A stretch of DNA of 64,000 nucleotides from the NCBI GenBank assembly GCA_002811645.1, contig PDIP01000043.1:89366-153365 (forward strand), read 5' to 3'. Positions within the stretch are counted from its first letter, which is position 1. Each line of letters starts with the position of its first letter. Below are positions 11,072 to 20,353 of the stretch, in pieces. A program made the position numbers and the translations under genes. The DNA comes from Corallochytrium limacisporum (lineage: Eukaryota > Opisthokonta). A model generated the notes under the pieces. The model was not told where the DNA came from. It saw only the letters and a program-made list of their open reading frames with translations, and made no database searches.

Positions 11072-12874
11072 ATGACCTCAATCATTGGGGCTGAATCCCC
11101 TCCTATGCCGGAGGATGTGGAGCGTAATCACCTCCGCCGATCAGCTCGCGCAAATAAAGACGAGCATGTGCCGCTGCTTGCGGACATGCGAAGGCATAGC
11201 GACGTATTGCGCACATCCACCACGTCCCTGGGTCCAGAATTCGAACACACACTGCACGACCGGGGATCTAAGTGGGACCTGTTCAAGAAGGAGGCCAATA
11301 TCGTTCCCAAACTTGCCTTCCCATCCACCACTAGTTACACATTAAGCCAGCTGCTGGCTTTGGAAGAGGTTATCTTCATCGGTCGCATCGGAACGTTAGA
11401 ACTGGCAGCCAGCGCACTGGCAAACACCTGGTTGAATTTGGTCTGGACCACGCTATACGGCAGCGCGAGTTGCGTTAACGCCTTCGCCGGGCAGGCCGTT
11501 GGCGCAGGGGATATGAAGGAAGCGCGTGTGTGGTTTATCCGTGGCCAGGTTATCACAGCCGTGCTCATGACGCCAGCACTTATCATATCCATTTGGGCAC
11601 CGGATCTCTTCGCACTGCTTGGTGTAGGTGAAGAAGGGGCCGGAGGCACACCCGGTGATTCGGAAGAAGTGATTCGCCTCATGCGGCAGTTCATTATTTA
11701 CTCTTTGCCCGGCCTGGCGGTTGTGAACCCCGTCTATGGCTTTCAGCTGTTCCACAATGTGCACAACATCATGTGGCCCGCCAACGCTATGTACTTGATT
11801 GGCAACGTTCTTAATGTGCTCATGCTCCATTTCTTTATTGAGTGGTTTGGCTTCATCGGGGCGCCGATAGCAACCAGTTCAGTGCGGGTGGTACTGCTCC
11901 TCATGTTTATTGCATATGACAAGTATGCATCGCAGGAATCAGTTGGGTACGTTTCACCGTGGTTTACGTACAAGGAACTGTTCGAGAACCACGCGGCCCA
12001 GATAAAACATCTATTCGCATGGGATTACCTAAAGGAATACCTGGAACTCGCCCTGCCCGGGCTGGTAATGACGGCCGCGGAGGTGACCTTATTTGAATCC
12101 GTGACCATTTTGGCGGCCCGCCTGGGGGTCGTGTCAGTGGATGCCCACGCCATCCTCTTGCAGCTGATCAGCACCTACTACATGATCCCACTCGGCTTAA
12201 GCGGTGCGGTGGCCATCCGTGTGAGCAACTTGATTGGTGCCGGCGCGCCTCGCAGTGCGCGCATGGCAGCCTTCATTGGTTTGGGTATCACTTTTCTCTG
12301 CTGCCTGACCACCGGTATTCTCACTCTGATACTCCGGGAGCCTATTATGAAGTTATTCAATAGCAACCCAGACGTGGTGCGCATCGGTATGCTGGTGGCC
12401 ATTCCTGCCTCCTGTTATATGGTCTTTGATGGCAACCAGAGCATCTGCAACGGCGTTTGGAGGGCCGTGGGACAGCAAAAACAAGTTGCGATTGTCAATT
12501 TCGGTGCTCTGTTAGCGGGCGGTCTCGGCTCTGGCTGTGTACTCGTCTACGTCCTGGGATTCGGTGTCGAAGGCTTCTGGTGGGGAATGTTTGTCGGCCT
12601 GTTCCTGTCCAACGTTGCGTACCTGTACATGGCCCAACGCGGATACCTAGATCTTGATGAGCTCAGTAAGGCTGCGGTGGAGCGGTACGGCAGCAATGAC
12701 GGCGAGGGCAGCGGGTCAGACAGTCTGTTGAACCAGGTGAGGGATAGTATTGAATACCATAGCGCGGCTGCAGGCCTACCCCCGATCCCGGCACATCGGG
12801 ACGAGTCCTTGTCCAACCATCAGGACCCAGACAGTGAGAACAGCAGCTTGATTCAAAGGTACACTCGGGACTGA
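11072..12874 (+). CDS. MATE-family transporter
   Basis: A multidrug and toxin extrusion-type antiporter, expected to export organic cations or metabolites in exchange for protons or sodium across the plasma or vacuolar membrane. The 600-residue chain has a roughly 70-residue polar N-terminus, then about twelve hydrophobic segments in two MATE repeats; conserved pieces include ALANTWLNLVWTTLYG with CVNAFAGQAVGAG in repeat 1, and PLGLSGAVAIRVSNLIGAG in repeat 2, typical of eukaryotic MATEs. A hydrophilic acidic/Ser-rich tail follows. The start is the first in-frame ATG; the frame stays open for 83 more codons upstream (to 10823 and beyond) without an ATG. It is convergent with RFX (241 bp). Confidence 0.93.
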   Translation: MTSIIGAESPPMPEDVERNHLRRSARANKDEHVPLLADMRRHSDVLRTSTTSLGPEFEHTLHDRGSKWDLFKKEANIVPKLAFPSTTSYTLSQLLALEEVIFIGRIGTLELAASALANTWLNLVWTTLYGSASCVNAFAGQAVGAGDMKEARVWFIRGQVITAVLMTPALIISIWAPDLFALLGVGEEGAGGTPGDSEEVIRLMRQFIIYSLPGLAVVNPVYGFQLFHNVHNIMWPANAMYLIGNVLNVLMLHFFIEWFGFIGAPIATSSVRVVLLLMFIAYDKYASQESVGYVSPWFTYKELFENHAAQIKHLFAWDYLKEYLELALPGLVMTAAEVTLFESVTILAARLGVVSVDAHAILLQLISTYYMIPLGLSGAVAIRVSNLIGAGAPRSARMAAFIGLGITFLCCLTTGILTLILREPIMKLFNSNPDVVRIGMLVAIPASCYMVFDGNQSICNGVWRAVGQQKQVAIVNFGALLAGGLGSGCVLVYVLGFGVEGFWWGMFVGLFLSNVAYLYMAQRGYLDLDELSKAAVERYGSNDGEGSGSDSLLNQVRDSIEYHSAAAGLPPIPAHRDESLSNHQDPDSENSSLIQRYTRD

Positions 12875-13115
12875 TGGAACCTCAGTGTCCTTCCAGCATG
12901 TGTAACGGTGTAACGCTATATAAAGATTTCAAAAAGAAATTGTCATCCAGAGAAACATTTAACACTTCCAGTTTGGGGCTAATGTTTTTGGGAATATTGG
13001 CTAGTGAGAAACTACTAGTGGTGATATGTGTCAATGTACACACGAATGGGGTGTCAAGAAGTCTATGAGGAGCATCAACGCATACGTTCACAGGATCATC
13101 GAGTCCATGGGTGGA

Positions 13116-16100
13116 TTAAGATTGATCTCCATTCAACAGCTTCTCAATGGTTGCCGCTTCGCGACGCTGCAGAGCCACAATGGGCCTGAGCTCTGTCTGG
13201 TAAGTCAGGTACTCATCAACGAGCATACGCATGAGATGGAAGCTTCCAAACGCGTTGGCGGACCGCAGAGTAAGGTCACGGATGATCAATGAACACAGGT
13301 AGGATGTGTGTAAGAGCATGAGGCGTAGTTGATGTTCTCCCAGCGCGCCGTCGTCGTCCTTCAAGGCAGGACAACAGAGCATGATAAGGTAGTCAAGCCA
13401 GGAGAACCATTCTTTGATCGGTGCACGATTACTGAGCAGTCTACGGAAGTCCATCACCACCTGTTGCAGAGGAACAGCGCAGTTAAAAGTCCACTCGGCC
13501 TGGAGTAGGACACCACGCATGTCAACGGAGTTGAGGTCGGCCATCATTTGTTGGACTTGTTGCTCTGAGGCAAACAGACTGCGGACAGATTGTACCAGGT
13601 GCATAAGCGATGTGCAGCGGTGCAGCATGTGGCTCAATTGGCGGCTGATTAGAATGCGCATACGGACGAGGCGGGCAGGCAGGTGCCTTACCGCTTTGTG
13701 ATTCCACTGTTCCCATCTGCGGGCAAAGATACGGATCATCTGAATGCGACGGATGCCTATGGAACGCAGTATGTCGGGCACGAGTAGGCGAATGAAGAGG
13801 TCTATAAGCTGACGTTCATAGTAGGTCAAAACACGAATCACAACATCGTTGTCAAGCAAGTTGCTGGCCTCACGGACGGATTGACTGGTCCAGAAACTCA
13901 TCACGGCCGCATGCACGTCCTTGTACGCTTCTCGCATGAGACGGTTAACAATGTGATGATTGAATTCGGCGTATGCTTCCGTGAAGGCGTCCATCTGCTG
14001 GAGCTCCCCTTCAGACATCCAAGACAGAGCAATACGGGGCATGACAGGCATCTGTGGAGTTCCAAGACCGTGAGGCGAATATCTTCTGTCCATACCTTTT
14101 GTAGCGCCGACACATACGTTTCCTCTGTTAACAGAACTGTTCAGTGTTCTCGTACTAGAGAGTTTGGACACGGGACTCTCGTTGGCATTCTTGCGTACGA
14201 AGTTTCCAGTGGACAGCTCTGGGCTTTCGTTGTTGTCCAGCATTTGACCTGGTAGCGCGCTGCCATTGCTCACCTGGCTCTTTCTGGATACGCGGGGGCT
14301 TTGAGAGCCATGGAGTCTCGGTGGAGTCTCGTTGTCCTTGGCATTTAAGCTGACGGACTGCTGGGAGTTATGGCCATGAAACGCCACGATACGGGCACCC
14401 ACGATGACATTTTTACGGCTGTTCAGATCATCTGCTGCGGGAGGCACACGGCGCTTGGCACTCCGCAAGGCCTCCTGTGCTTCCTCTTGCATGCGCCCAA
14501 TCTCCTCTTTACTTGGAGGGTTGGCCATGCTTGAGTGCCCCTTGGCGATGACAGAACAGCTGCGACGAGCACTTACACTACTGCTGCTAGACTGGTGGCG
14601 TTCAAACTTTAGTTCCTCTTGACTGTCCACCGTTTCCATGGTGCAGTCTTCGGGTGTGGTTTCACTACGGACAGTGGCAGCAGGCCCGTACTCCACAGAC
14701 AATGGGCAGCTCAGAGTACGCCCAAACGCAAGCGTCTGGGCTGGTGGCGGCCCTCCATTAGTGCCCCAGCGTGCGCCGTTGTATTTGCCACGGATGCAGC
14801 TGTCCCGTTCGGCACTGCTGGTGCCCAGCTCAACCTCCGCTAGCGACAAACTAGTCAGTTTGGAAGAGACACCAGTGCTTTCTTCGCTTTTGCTGGTGAG
14901 ATTTCGGTTGTCCGCGTGAAGACCACCGGAAATCGGGGCGGACTGATACTTGAATGTATGCGCTGCGCCCAGAGGGTCCTTGTCCACCGTAGTCTGCGTG
15001 GGGCTATGAATTGCCAAGGCTACAGCTGCAGCTGCCCGGGCGGCGGCGTCAGCATCCAAGGCGTACTCGGCACTGTCGATATGGAAGCTGGATTCACCAC
15101 CTACGCCCTTGCGACTGTCCTGCCCGCCGCCACTATTCGCAGTAGACCGCGACGTAGCAGGATGGTCATTGGCTTCCTCTCTACTGCCGTGGCCACTGTC
15201 ACCACCGGCACCACCAGTTGACGAGGAGGCTGAACGGTTCAGCCGCGGAGTGTAGCGTGGAGTGCCCTGGCGACTGTCTACATCGATGAGCGTCAGCGGT
15301 TCACGGGGGGTGCCCAGCATGGTAGACAGGTCAACCTCTCCAAAATCGTTCATGTCGGCCACGGCTGAAAACTGATCCTGTAGCGCGTGGAAATCTGAGC
15401 TTCGGGCTGTGAGCATAGGCTCGTCGGCGCCCAAACAAAGCTCGTCTCGGTCTAGGTGGAGGAGGTTCAGCTTGATGTGACCCATGTCATCAACCTGCTC
15501 TATCAGGGCGTTGGCCTCTTCGTTCGCGTGGCGGTCATGGTCGGTCACATCTTCTGTAAGGGAGGGGCGCTGTTGCGGGCCATGGTGACGGCTCGGGGTA
15601 AAGTCAGGTGGTCCGGCATCTTGCAAGTGGTGTTGATTGTCCGAGAGTCTCATGCGTGTGCCATTGGCGGTGTCAACGGTCCTGGCCATGTCAGGAAGTA
15701 AGGCACCTCTGAAAGCTCTTCCGGAGGCAGTATTTGCACGAGCATTATGGAGACGCCGGAGAGCAACGCTACTTAGTGTGTGTCCGGGAATTTCTGATCC
15801 AATGGCCACGTCAGTGTCGTTGACAGTGATTTGTTGTGCATTGCCGCCGTCACTGATCTCGTCTACCCAGCCCTTTTCGTGAATGCTTCTCTCGTTGGGA
15901 TCATGCTCCTTGCCGGGCCGTCCCCGTCGCTTTGGGAGGAGTGCCTCCTTGTTGACACGCTTCTTCTTGCTTCTCTTGTCCGTCGCCCGGCCCTGGGACT
16001 GAAAATCCTCTGGATTGTCCTTGAGTCGAATACCTTCGTAGTGGTACCGGCTCTGGCCGCGCATGCCCAGCCGGCGGGTCTTGAGATGTGGGAACACGCT

Positions 16101-16757
16101 TCGGATGACTTTACCAAAAGTTGCGCTGTTCACCGGCTCCGTGCCACTGGCTTTGCAATATTCTTCATAGTGTGCAAATATGGTACTGCGGGGTACGTTG
16201 GCTTCTACACAGGGTTCATAGTTCTCATTAAGCCACTGCCAGAGTAGAGGGTCGCGCTTCTCCCAATGATTAAGCTTGTTGGCGCTTTCAGAAGCCCCTG
16301 TAAATTGCTGCATGCTCCCCTGGTTATCCGGTGCTGTTGTGGTTGCCGCTGCCGCTGCTGCCGCTGCTGCTACTGCCGCTGCTGCTTCTGCGGCAGATTC
16401 TGGAGCTGTGGTACCGGAATCCTCTTCACTGTTTGCATCGTTGCTGCTGCTACTGCTGCCTTGTTTACGTGTCGAACCCAGGTCATCAATGGCTAAATCG
16501 CTGCGGTGATGAATGATCGTTGTGGCTACACAATTGCCGGTCCGCTGTTGTAAACTGATGCTCATGGGACTGAGGGTATGCTGAATGCTGGCAGGGGTTT
16601 TAGATCCTTCTTTGGTGGAATCGGTGGTATAATCAAATACATCCATAGAGACCACACCCGAGCCTTTAGTGTATGGCTCGTGTCTCAGCCGCTCATGATC
16701 GCTCGCTGCCGACGATAGACTTGACCTCGGAGCAGTGGTTTCCGTCCTACTAGGCAT
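13116..16757 (-). CDS. RFX-family transcription factor
   Basis: A winged-helix DNA-binding regulator of 1213 residues. The RFX DNA-binding domain is at about residues 168-246 (LLWQWLNENYE ... MRGQSRYHYEGI), with the RGQSRYHYEG signature of the recognition wing intact. Residues 121-138 are an alanine tract. A long disordered Ser/Gly-rich middle follows, and the last 300 residues hold the RFX C-terminal dimerisation-type region with WFSWLDYLI. RFX proteins bind X-box DNA; in animals they drive ciliary genes, in fungi cell-cycle and DNA-damage genes. Which applies here cannot be told. The start is an ATG shortly after an upstream AT-rich segment. It is convergent with the MATE gene. Confidence 0.93.
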   Translation of the reverse strand: MPSRTETTAPRSSLSSAASDHERLRHEPYTKGSGVVSMDVFDYTTDSTKEGSKTPASIQHTLSPMSISLQQRTGNCVATTIIHHRSDLAIDDLGSTRKQGSSSSSNDANSEEDSGTTAPESAAEAAAAVAAAAAAAAATTTAPDNQGSMQQFTGASESANKLNHWEKRDPLLWQWLNENYEPCVEANVPRSTIFAHYEEYCKASGTEPVNSATFGKVIRSVFPHLKTRRLGMRGQSRYHYEGIRLKDNPEDFQSQGRATDKRSKKKRVNKEALLPKRRGRPGKEHDPNERSIHEKGWVDEISDGGNAQQITVNDTDVAIGSEIPGHTLSSVALRRLHNARANTASGRAFRGALLPDMARTVDTANGTRMRLSDNQHHLQDAGPPDFTPSRHHGPQQRPSLTEDVTDHDRHANEEANALIEQVDDMGHIKLNLLHLDRDELCLGADEPMLTARSSDFHALQDQFSAVADMNDFGEVDLSTMLGTPREPLTLIDVDSRQGTPRYTPRLNRSASSSTGGAGGDSGHGSREEANDHPATSRSTANSGGGQDSRKGVGGESSFHIDSAEYALDADAAARAAAAVALAIHSPTQTTVDKDPLGAAHTFKYQSAPISGGLHADNRNLTSKSEESTGVSSKLTSLSLAEVELGTSSAERDSCIRGKYNGARWGTNGGPPPAQTLAFGRTLSCPLSVEYGPAATVRSETTPEDCTMETVDSQEELKFERHQSSSSSVSARRSCSVIAKGHSSMANPPSKEEIGRMQEEAQEALRSAKRRVPPAADDLNSRKNVIVGARIVAFHGHNSQQSVSLNAKDNETPPRLHGSQSPRVSRKSQVSNGSALPGQMLDNNESPELSTGNFVRKNANESPVSKLSSTRTLNSSVNRGNVCVGATKGMDRRYSPHGLGTPQMPVMPRIALSWMSEGELQQMDAFTEAYAEFNHHIVNRLMREAYKDVHAAVMSFWTSQSVREASNLLDNDVVIRVLTYYERQLIDLFIRLLVPDILRSIGIRRIQMIRIFARRWEQWNHKAVRHLPARLVRMRILISRQLSHMLHRCTSLMHLVQSVRSLFASEQQVQQMMADLNSVDMRGVLLQAEWTFNCAVPLQQVVMDFRRLLSNRAPIKEWFSWLDYLIMLCCPALKDDDGALGEHQLRLMLLHTSYLCSLIIRDLTLRSANAFGSFHLMRMLVDEYLTYQTELRPIVALQRREAATIEKLLNGDQS

Positions 16758-17511
16758 TTCTATGAGGCTCTATAAATCACAAACTACACAAATTCATGTC
16801 ATCTACTTCTGGGAATAGTCAATAGCTAATGCACATTGGTACACTTTGCTGACTACTGGTGATTCGGCTGAGTGAGATTCTCGATGTGCTCCAGGTGTCG
16901 GCCTGTGCACGCGAGTACTATCCTTGCCGATTCAGATGTTGGCAGAATTTTGTTGTCTGCCACAATGTTTCTTTTACAAAAAGTGCTGTTGCATAGACAT
17001 AGCCAACTCAGATGTCCAATTGTCTAGACCCCTTCATACCTGATTGATTCCTCAGGTTGGCGCCGTACCGGAATACACGCAGGAAGGATCCCGTTCATTG
17101 TGCATCCTTGTCAAGCATCATCGTCAAAGAAAAAGTTTGAGATGGATCCATGAGTGCACAAATGCTTTTCATCCAACATCGGTCATCAAGTGAAGGTCCC
17201 ATTGCGTGAACTGTGTCCTTAAGAGTTGTCGATGACCGGTACCCGGCGTCCCCGGCGCTCGCTCATTGCGTTCGGACGGTCAGACACTTTAAAGGATAGG
17301 TAGATCGACCCACTATCACTTCCCTCGGTCAATACATTCTCCATCAAATGACCCAATTACAACATACCCATCAGCTATAAGACCTATTTACCAACTCTGT
17401 CCTGCGTAACGAACGCCGCTACGCACTCCAGAGGCTTTTTCCCAAAAGCTTTTCGTCCGAGTGCCTCTCTGTGAGTCCCAGCTTTAGACCCCGGGCCCCG
17501 CAGGGCCCCCC

Positions 17512-17733
17512 NNNNNNNNNNNNNNNNNNNNNNNNNNNNNNNNNNNNNNNNNNNNNNNNNNNNNNNNNNNNNNNNNNNNNNNNNNNNNNNNNNNNNNNNN
17601 NNNNNNNNNNNNNNNNNNNNNNNNNNNNNNNNNNNNNNNNNNNNNNNNNNNNNNNNNNNNNNNNNNNNNNNNNNNNNNNNNNNNNNNNNNNNNNNNNNNN
17701 NNNNNNNNNNNNNNNNNNNNNNNNNNNNNNNNN
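17512..17733. other. Assembly gap (222 N)
   Basis: A run of 222 undetermined bases flanked by a C7 run on the left and G-rich sequence on the right. Two apparent ORFs spanning it are artefacts. Confidence 0.99.
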
Positions 17734-18151
17734 GGGGAGGGGGGTGGAGTCAGCACCGGGGGAGGGGGTGGGGGTAATGGGTCAGGGGAGATGGGTGGGT
17801 TGACCAGTGCGAGTTTTGTCCCATCTCCCGACCTCCTTATCTCCGGTAAAATTTCTTGGTCCCTGTGAGCCCGCAATGAACAGAAGAGAAGCGCGAGAAA
17901 GGAAAGGCGAAGGCATCGGCGATACGGGTAAAGAGAAAATCGCGGCCCCCAAACGAAAATATTGGCCCCCGGGCCGGGGGCGAGTTCAATTTTTGGCTTT
18001 TCTTTTGAGCGCACACGCACATATTTAAAAAATCAGTCAAGAAAAGAAAAGAGAGCGGCGGAAACCATTCCGGGAGAAAACCGGAGCGGTGAGTGGAGTT
18101 CCGTACATTCAATGGCGGGGCCGTGAGGGGCATACTGAAACTGCAGGACGC

Positions 18152-18178
18152 CCAGCTTCGGGAAACGCCGGAAGCTGG
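18152..18178. other. Strong inverted repeat / hairpin
   Basis: CCAGCTTC and GAAGCTGG form a perfect 8-bp stem that can extend by GG:CC around one bulged G, leaving a 6-nt loop. It is nested inside a further 7-bp inverted pair, ATTCAAT (18107-18113) and ATTGAAT (18187-18193). The function is unknown. Confidence 0.6.
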
Positions 18179-18845
18179 TGTCACGTATTGAATCTAGCGG
18201 CGGGATGTGGATTTGGGAGAAAAAGGAGGCCTGGGACACCGGAGAAGGGGGTCGTTCGAGAGTAAACTTTGTTCGCGCTTGCGGAAAACGTCAAGCCAAC
18301 ACGGGAACCGGCGCCAACCGCGTTCGATTGCAGCGTCTTTCTCATCATTTGTACCTTATCCTCACGACATCGATGGCTGATTGCATATTCGATTGTTTGC
18401 GCACTGCTTCGCTCATCTCAGACTTGCAAGATGCATGGCGGAGCGGAATCGGACAGCATTTCATTCTTGTTGCTGCAGCACCGCGTCGCGTCGTCTTCAT
18501 GTACTACCTGTACCACCAAGTACCACATAAAAGACCACAATAACACCAACGGATCCTTCTACTATAGGTTGTGTTCTTTACTTTATTGATTACTCTTTTG
18601 TACATACGAGATCATGATATGTTGGAATACATTGGAAAGAGACTGGTGCCAAATGGACGGACAGCCACTTGCGGCAATTAGGTCCGTCCGAGGCACCAAC
18701 AAGTGAATTTTTGATCACAAGTATACTTCCAGGTCATCTAAACTTCGATGATGCGTCCAGGCATAGTGTTCCGAAGCGCAGTCTCAGTCCAACGCGGCCT
18801 GTGTGCCAGTCCAGCGGCCAGCCGATGGCGTATATGTGGGCGATT

Positions 18846-19109
18846 TCATGCAATCTCTCCTGCTCGCTCAGCAGGATCATAATGATTCTTGTCTAAGAAT
18901 TCCTGTAGCTTGGTCTGGATGAATTCTTCGTAGCCCTCGTCTATGCAAATATGCCGATCGTCAAGTTCGGAATGAATAAACTTCACCTTGCTCGTTTCGT
19001 TTAAGTGGAGCAGGAACTGCTTCATTGCGGGGTCTGCACATGACACCAACACACGCTGAATAGCACGCAATTTGGATGAACCAGGTGGGGCCTGGCCGTG
19101 TGAAGACAT
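18846..19109 (-). CDS. TFB5: TFIIH subunit TFB5 (TTDA / GTF2H5)
   Basis: The smallest TFIIH core subunit. It binds p52/TFB2, stabilises the complex and stimulates XPB in nucleotide excision repair and transcription. The 87-residue product contains the family core: RVLVSCADPAMKQFLLHL, then ELDDRHI and the helix FIQTKLQEFLDKNHYDP, which parallels human CDPAMKQFLL and yeast KNIYNP. An N-terminal extension of about 15 residues and a short acidic tail are present. I chose the ATG at 19109; the frame opens seven codons further upstream but with TTG only. It diverges from the SPF30-like gene with a 554-bp shared 5' spacer. It is small but clearly real. Confidence 0.9.
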   Translation of the reverse strand: MSSHGQAPPGSSKLRAIQRVLVSCADPAMKQFLLHLNETSKVKFIHSELDDRHICIDEGYEEFIQTKLQEFLDKNHYDPAERAGEIA

Positions 19110-19663
19110 TGAAACAAGGAGAAATGCCAAGACGCTATCTACAACCTGCGTTTGCTCCTTGTCCGTATCGCGTTAATGACAATAGTAATTTGTTCTGATT
19201 ACATAGCAAGTTTCCTTAGATGTATGATGTACGTATGCTGGAACACCATTATTTTTGGGAAATTTTGATTGTCCAATAGGTGTATCCATGAACATGGGGG
19301 ATATCTGTACTAGTGTGTCATTTCCTTCGACAGTCCAGAGTGCTCCTGGCTGTCCCGACCGACCAACCGAAAACACGGCAGGGCAGTGGGAAGAGAAGTG
19401 GGGAGAACAAAATAGGCCCCCACTGCGCATGGGGACAGTGGTTCATCGGCGGCGGGCAAGTGTGTGCGGAGGTCTCAGTTGCGTCGGTAAAGGAGGGAGC
19501 GTGCTGCGCAAGCTCTTCATTATCTTAACGGGTATTTCATTGGCTGTTTCTCAGTCTGATTCTGTAGTAATTGTAGCACCTCAGATGGTTCGGAATCGTA
19601 TGCTTGCAAAGGAACATGTAACAATTTCATATGTATATAGTAAATCAACCACCACCTTGAAGC
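19110..19663. other. Divergent promoter spacer TFB5 / SPF30-like
   Basis: The 554-bp stretch carries the 5' sides of both genes and no supported gene. Two upstream ATGs precede the SPF30-like start: ATG-TAA at 19616-19621 and a nine-codon ORF at 19631-19660 ending 3 nt before the main ATG. Whether they are in the mRNA depends on the unknown start site. Confidence 0.55.
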
Positions 19664-20125
19664 ATGGGCGACCTCCGGGCACAGCTGAGCGACGCTGAAG
19701 ACCAGCTAAAGACTGTGCAGCAGGCTTTGAAGGCCGATCCCGACAGCGAGGAGTTTCTGAAGCTCAAGACGGAGCTGGAGGAAATAATATTGCTGACACA
19801 AGATCTCATTGCTGGTGAACAAGGAGCTAAAGAGGAAGTGAAGAGTGAGCTTCAGAAGAAGCGCAGTGCGACCCAGCAGGAGCTGGACGAAAAAAGACGA
19901 CTGTATCTCAAGGAACGGTCACGGAAGAAGCGTGAGCGGCTCTTGAAGAAGCATGAAGAGCGTGATCGTGAATCCGAGGCCAAGCAGTCTAGCTGGCAGT
20001 CCTTCACAAAGAAAAAGGCAGCTGGAAAGGGCATCGGACTGTCCAAAGGCACTGTCCGCGGGCCGTTCAACTCGGCCGGCAGCAAGCCCAAGGGCACGTT
20101 CACTTCCAAACTAAAGAAGTGGTGA
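19664..20125 (+). CDS. SPF30/SMNDC1-like splicing factor lacking Tudor domain
   Basis: The 153-residue protein matches both ends of SPF30 (SMNDC1), a U2-snRNP-linked spliceosome assembly factor, but not its middle. Residues 1-50 form a helical hairpin (FLKLKTELEEIILLTQDLI, compare the family LKLKKDLQEVIELTKDLL). Residues from about 85 are basic and helical, with the WQSF block and a KPKGTFTSKLKK end in place of the human W-Q-x-F and Gly/Ser tail. The Tudor domain, which in family members binds dimethyl-arginine on Sm proteins, is replaced by a short K/E/Q-rich linker. The ORF is continuous, so loss by an unspliced intron is not indicated. It is convergent with ASS1. A generic coiled-coil protein is the alternative. 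Confidence 0.62.
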   Translation: MGDLRAQLSDAEDQLKTVQQALKADPDSEEFLKLKTELEEIILLTQDLIAGEQGAKEEVKSELQKKRSATQQELDEKRRLYLKERSRKKRERLLKKHEERDRESEAKQSSWQSFTKKKAAGKGIGLSKGTVRGPFNSAGSKPKGTFTSKLKKW

Positions 20126-20160
20126 TGCGGTAACCGTAACTCAATTCCCGTTCTCGACCC

Positions 20161-20166
20161 ATTAAA
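20161..20166 (+). terminator. Polyadenylation signal, SPF30-like gene
   Basis: ATTAAA, the main AATAAA variant, lies 36 nt after the stop. The context CCATTAAAGAA recurs after the SND2 stop. Confidence 0.5.
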
Positions 20167-20353
20167 GAATATTAGGCACTCCATGACATTATGACTGAAA
20201 CTAGAGACAATATTTGATATGTATACATTTGTGATCGCTGTTGGTAGAGTGATTGCACCGCTGGCGATCGCCCGGGCTTCTTCTCCTTTTTGTGCTATTC
20301 TAATATGTAGTTGAACCCGTGACAATGGCTTGCTGAGCATATGCTGAGATTCT

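Larger units (their letters stand above)
16758..18845. other. Spacer with assembly gap, RFX promoter side
   Basis: No protein gene is supported. The left 700 bp is ordinary sequence and is the RFX 5' region. An N gap (17512-17733) sits between C-rich and G-rich flanks. The right part (18050-18260) has several inverted repeats that could be a structured RNA (see findings). The last 250 bp is the TFB5 3' side. Confidence 0.6.

Noticed and set aside
17471-18020. ORFs spanning the N gap
   Set aside because: They contain the unknown residues of the 222-N gap, so their reading frame is not supported.
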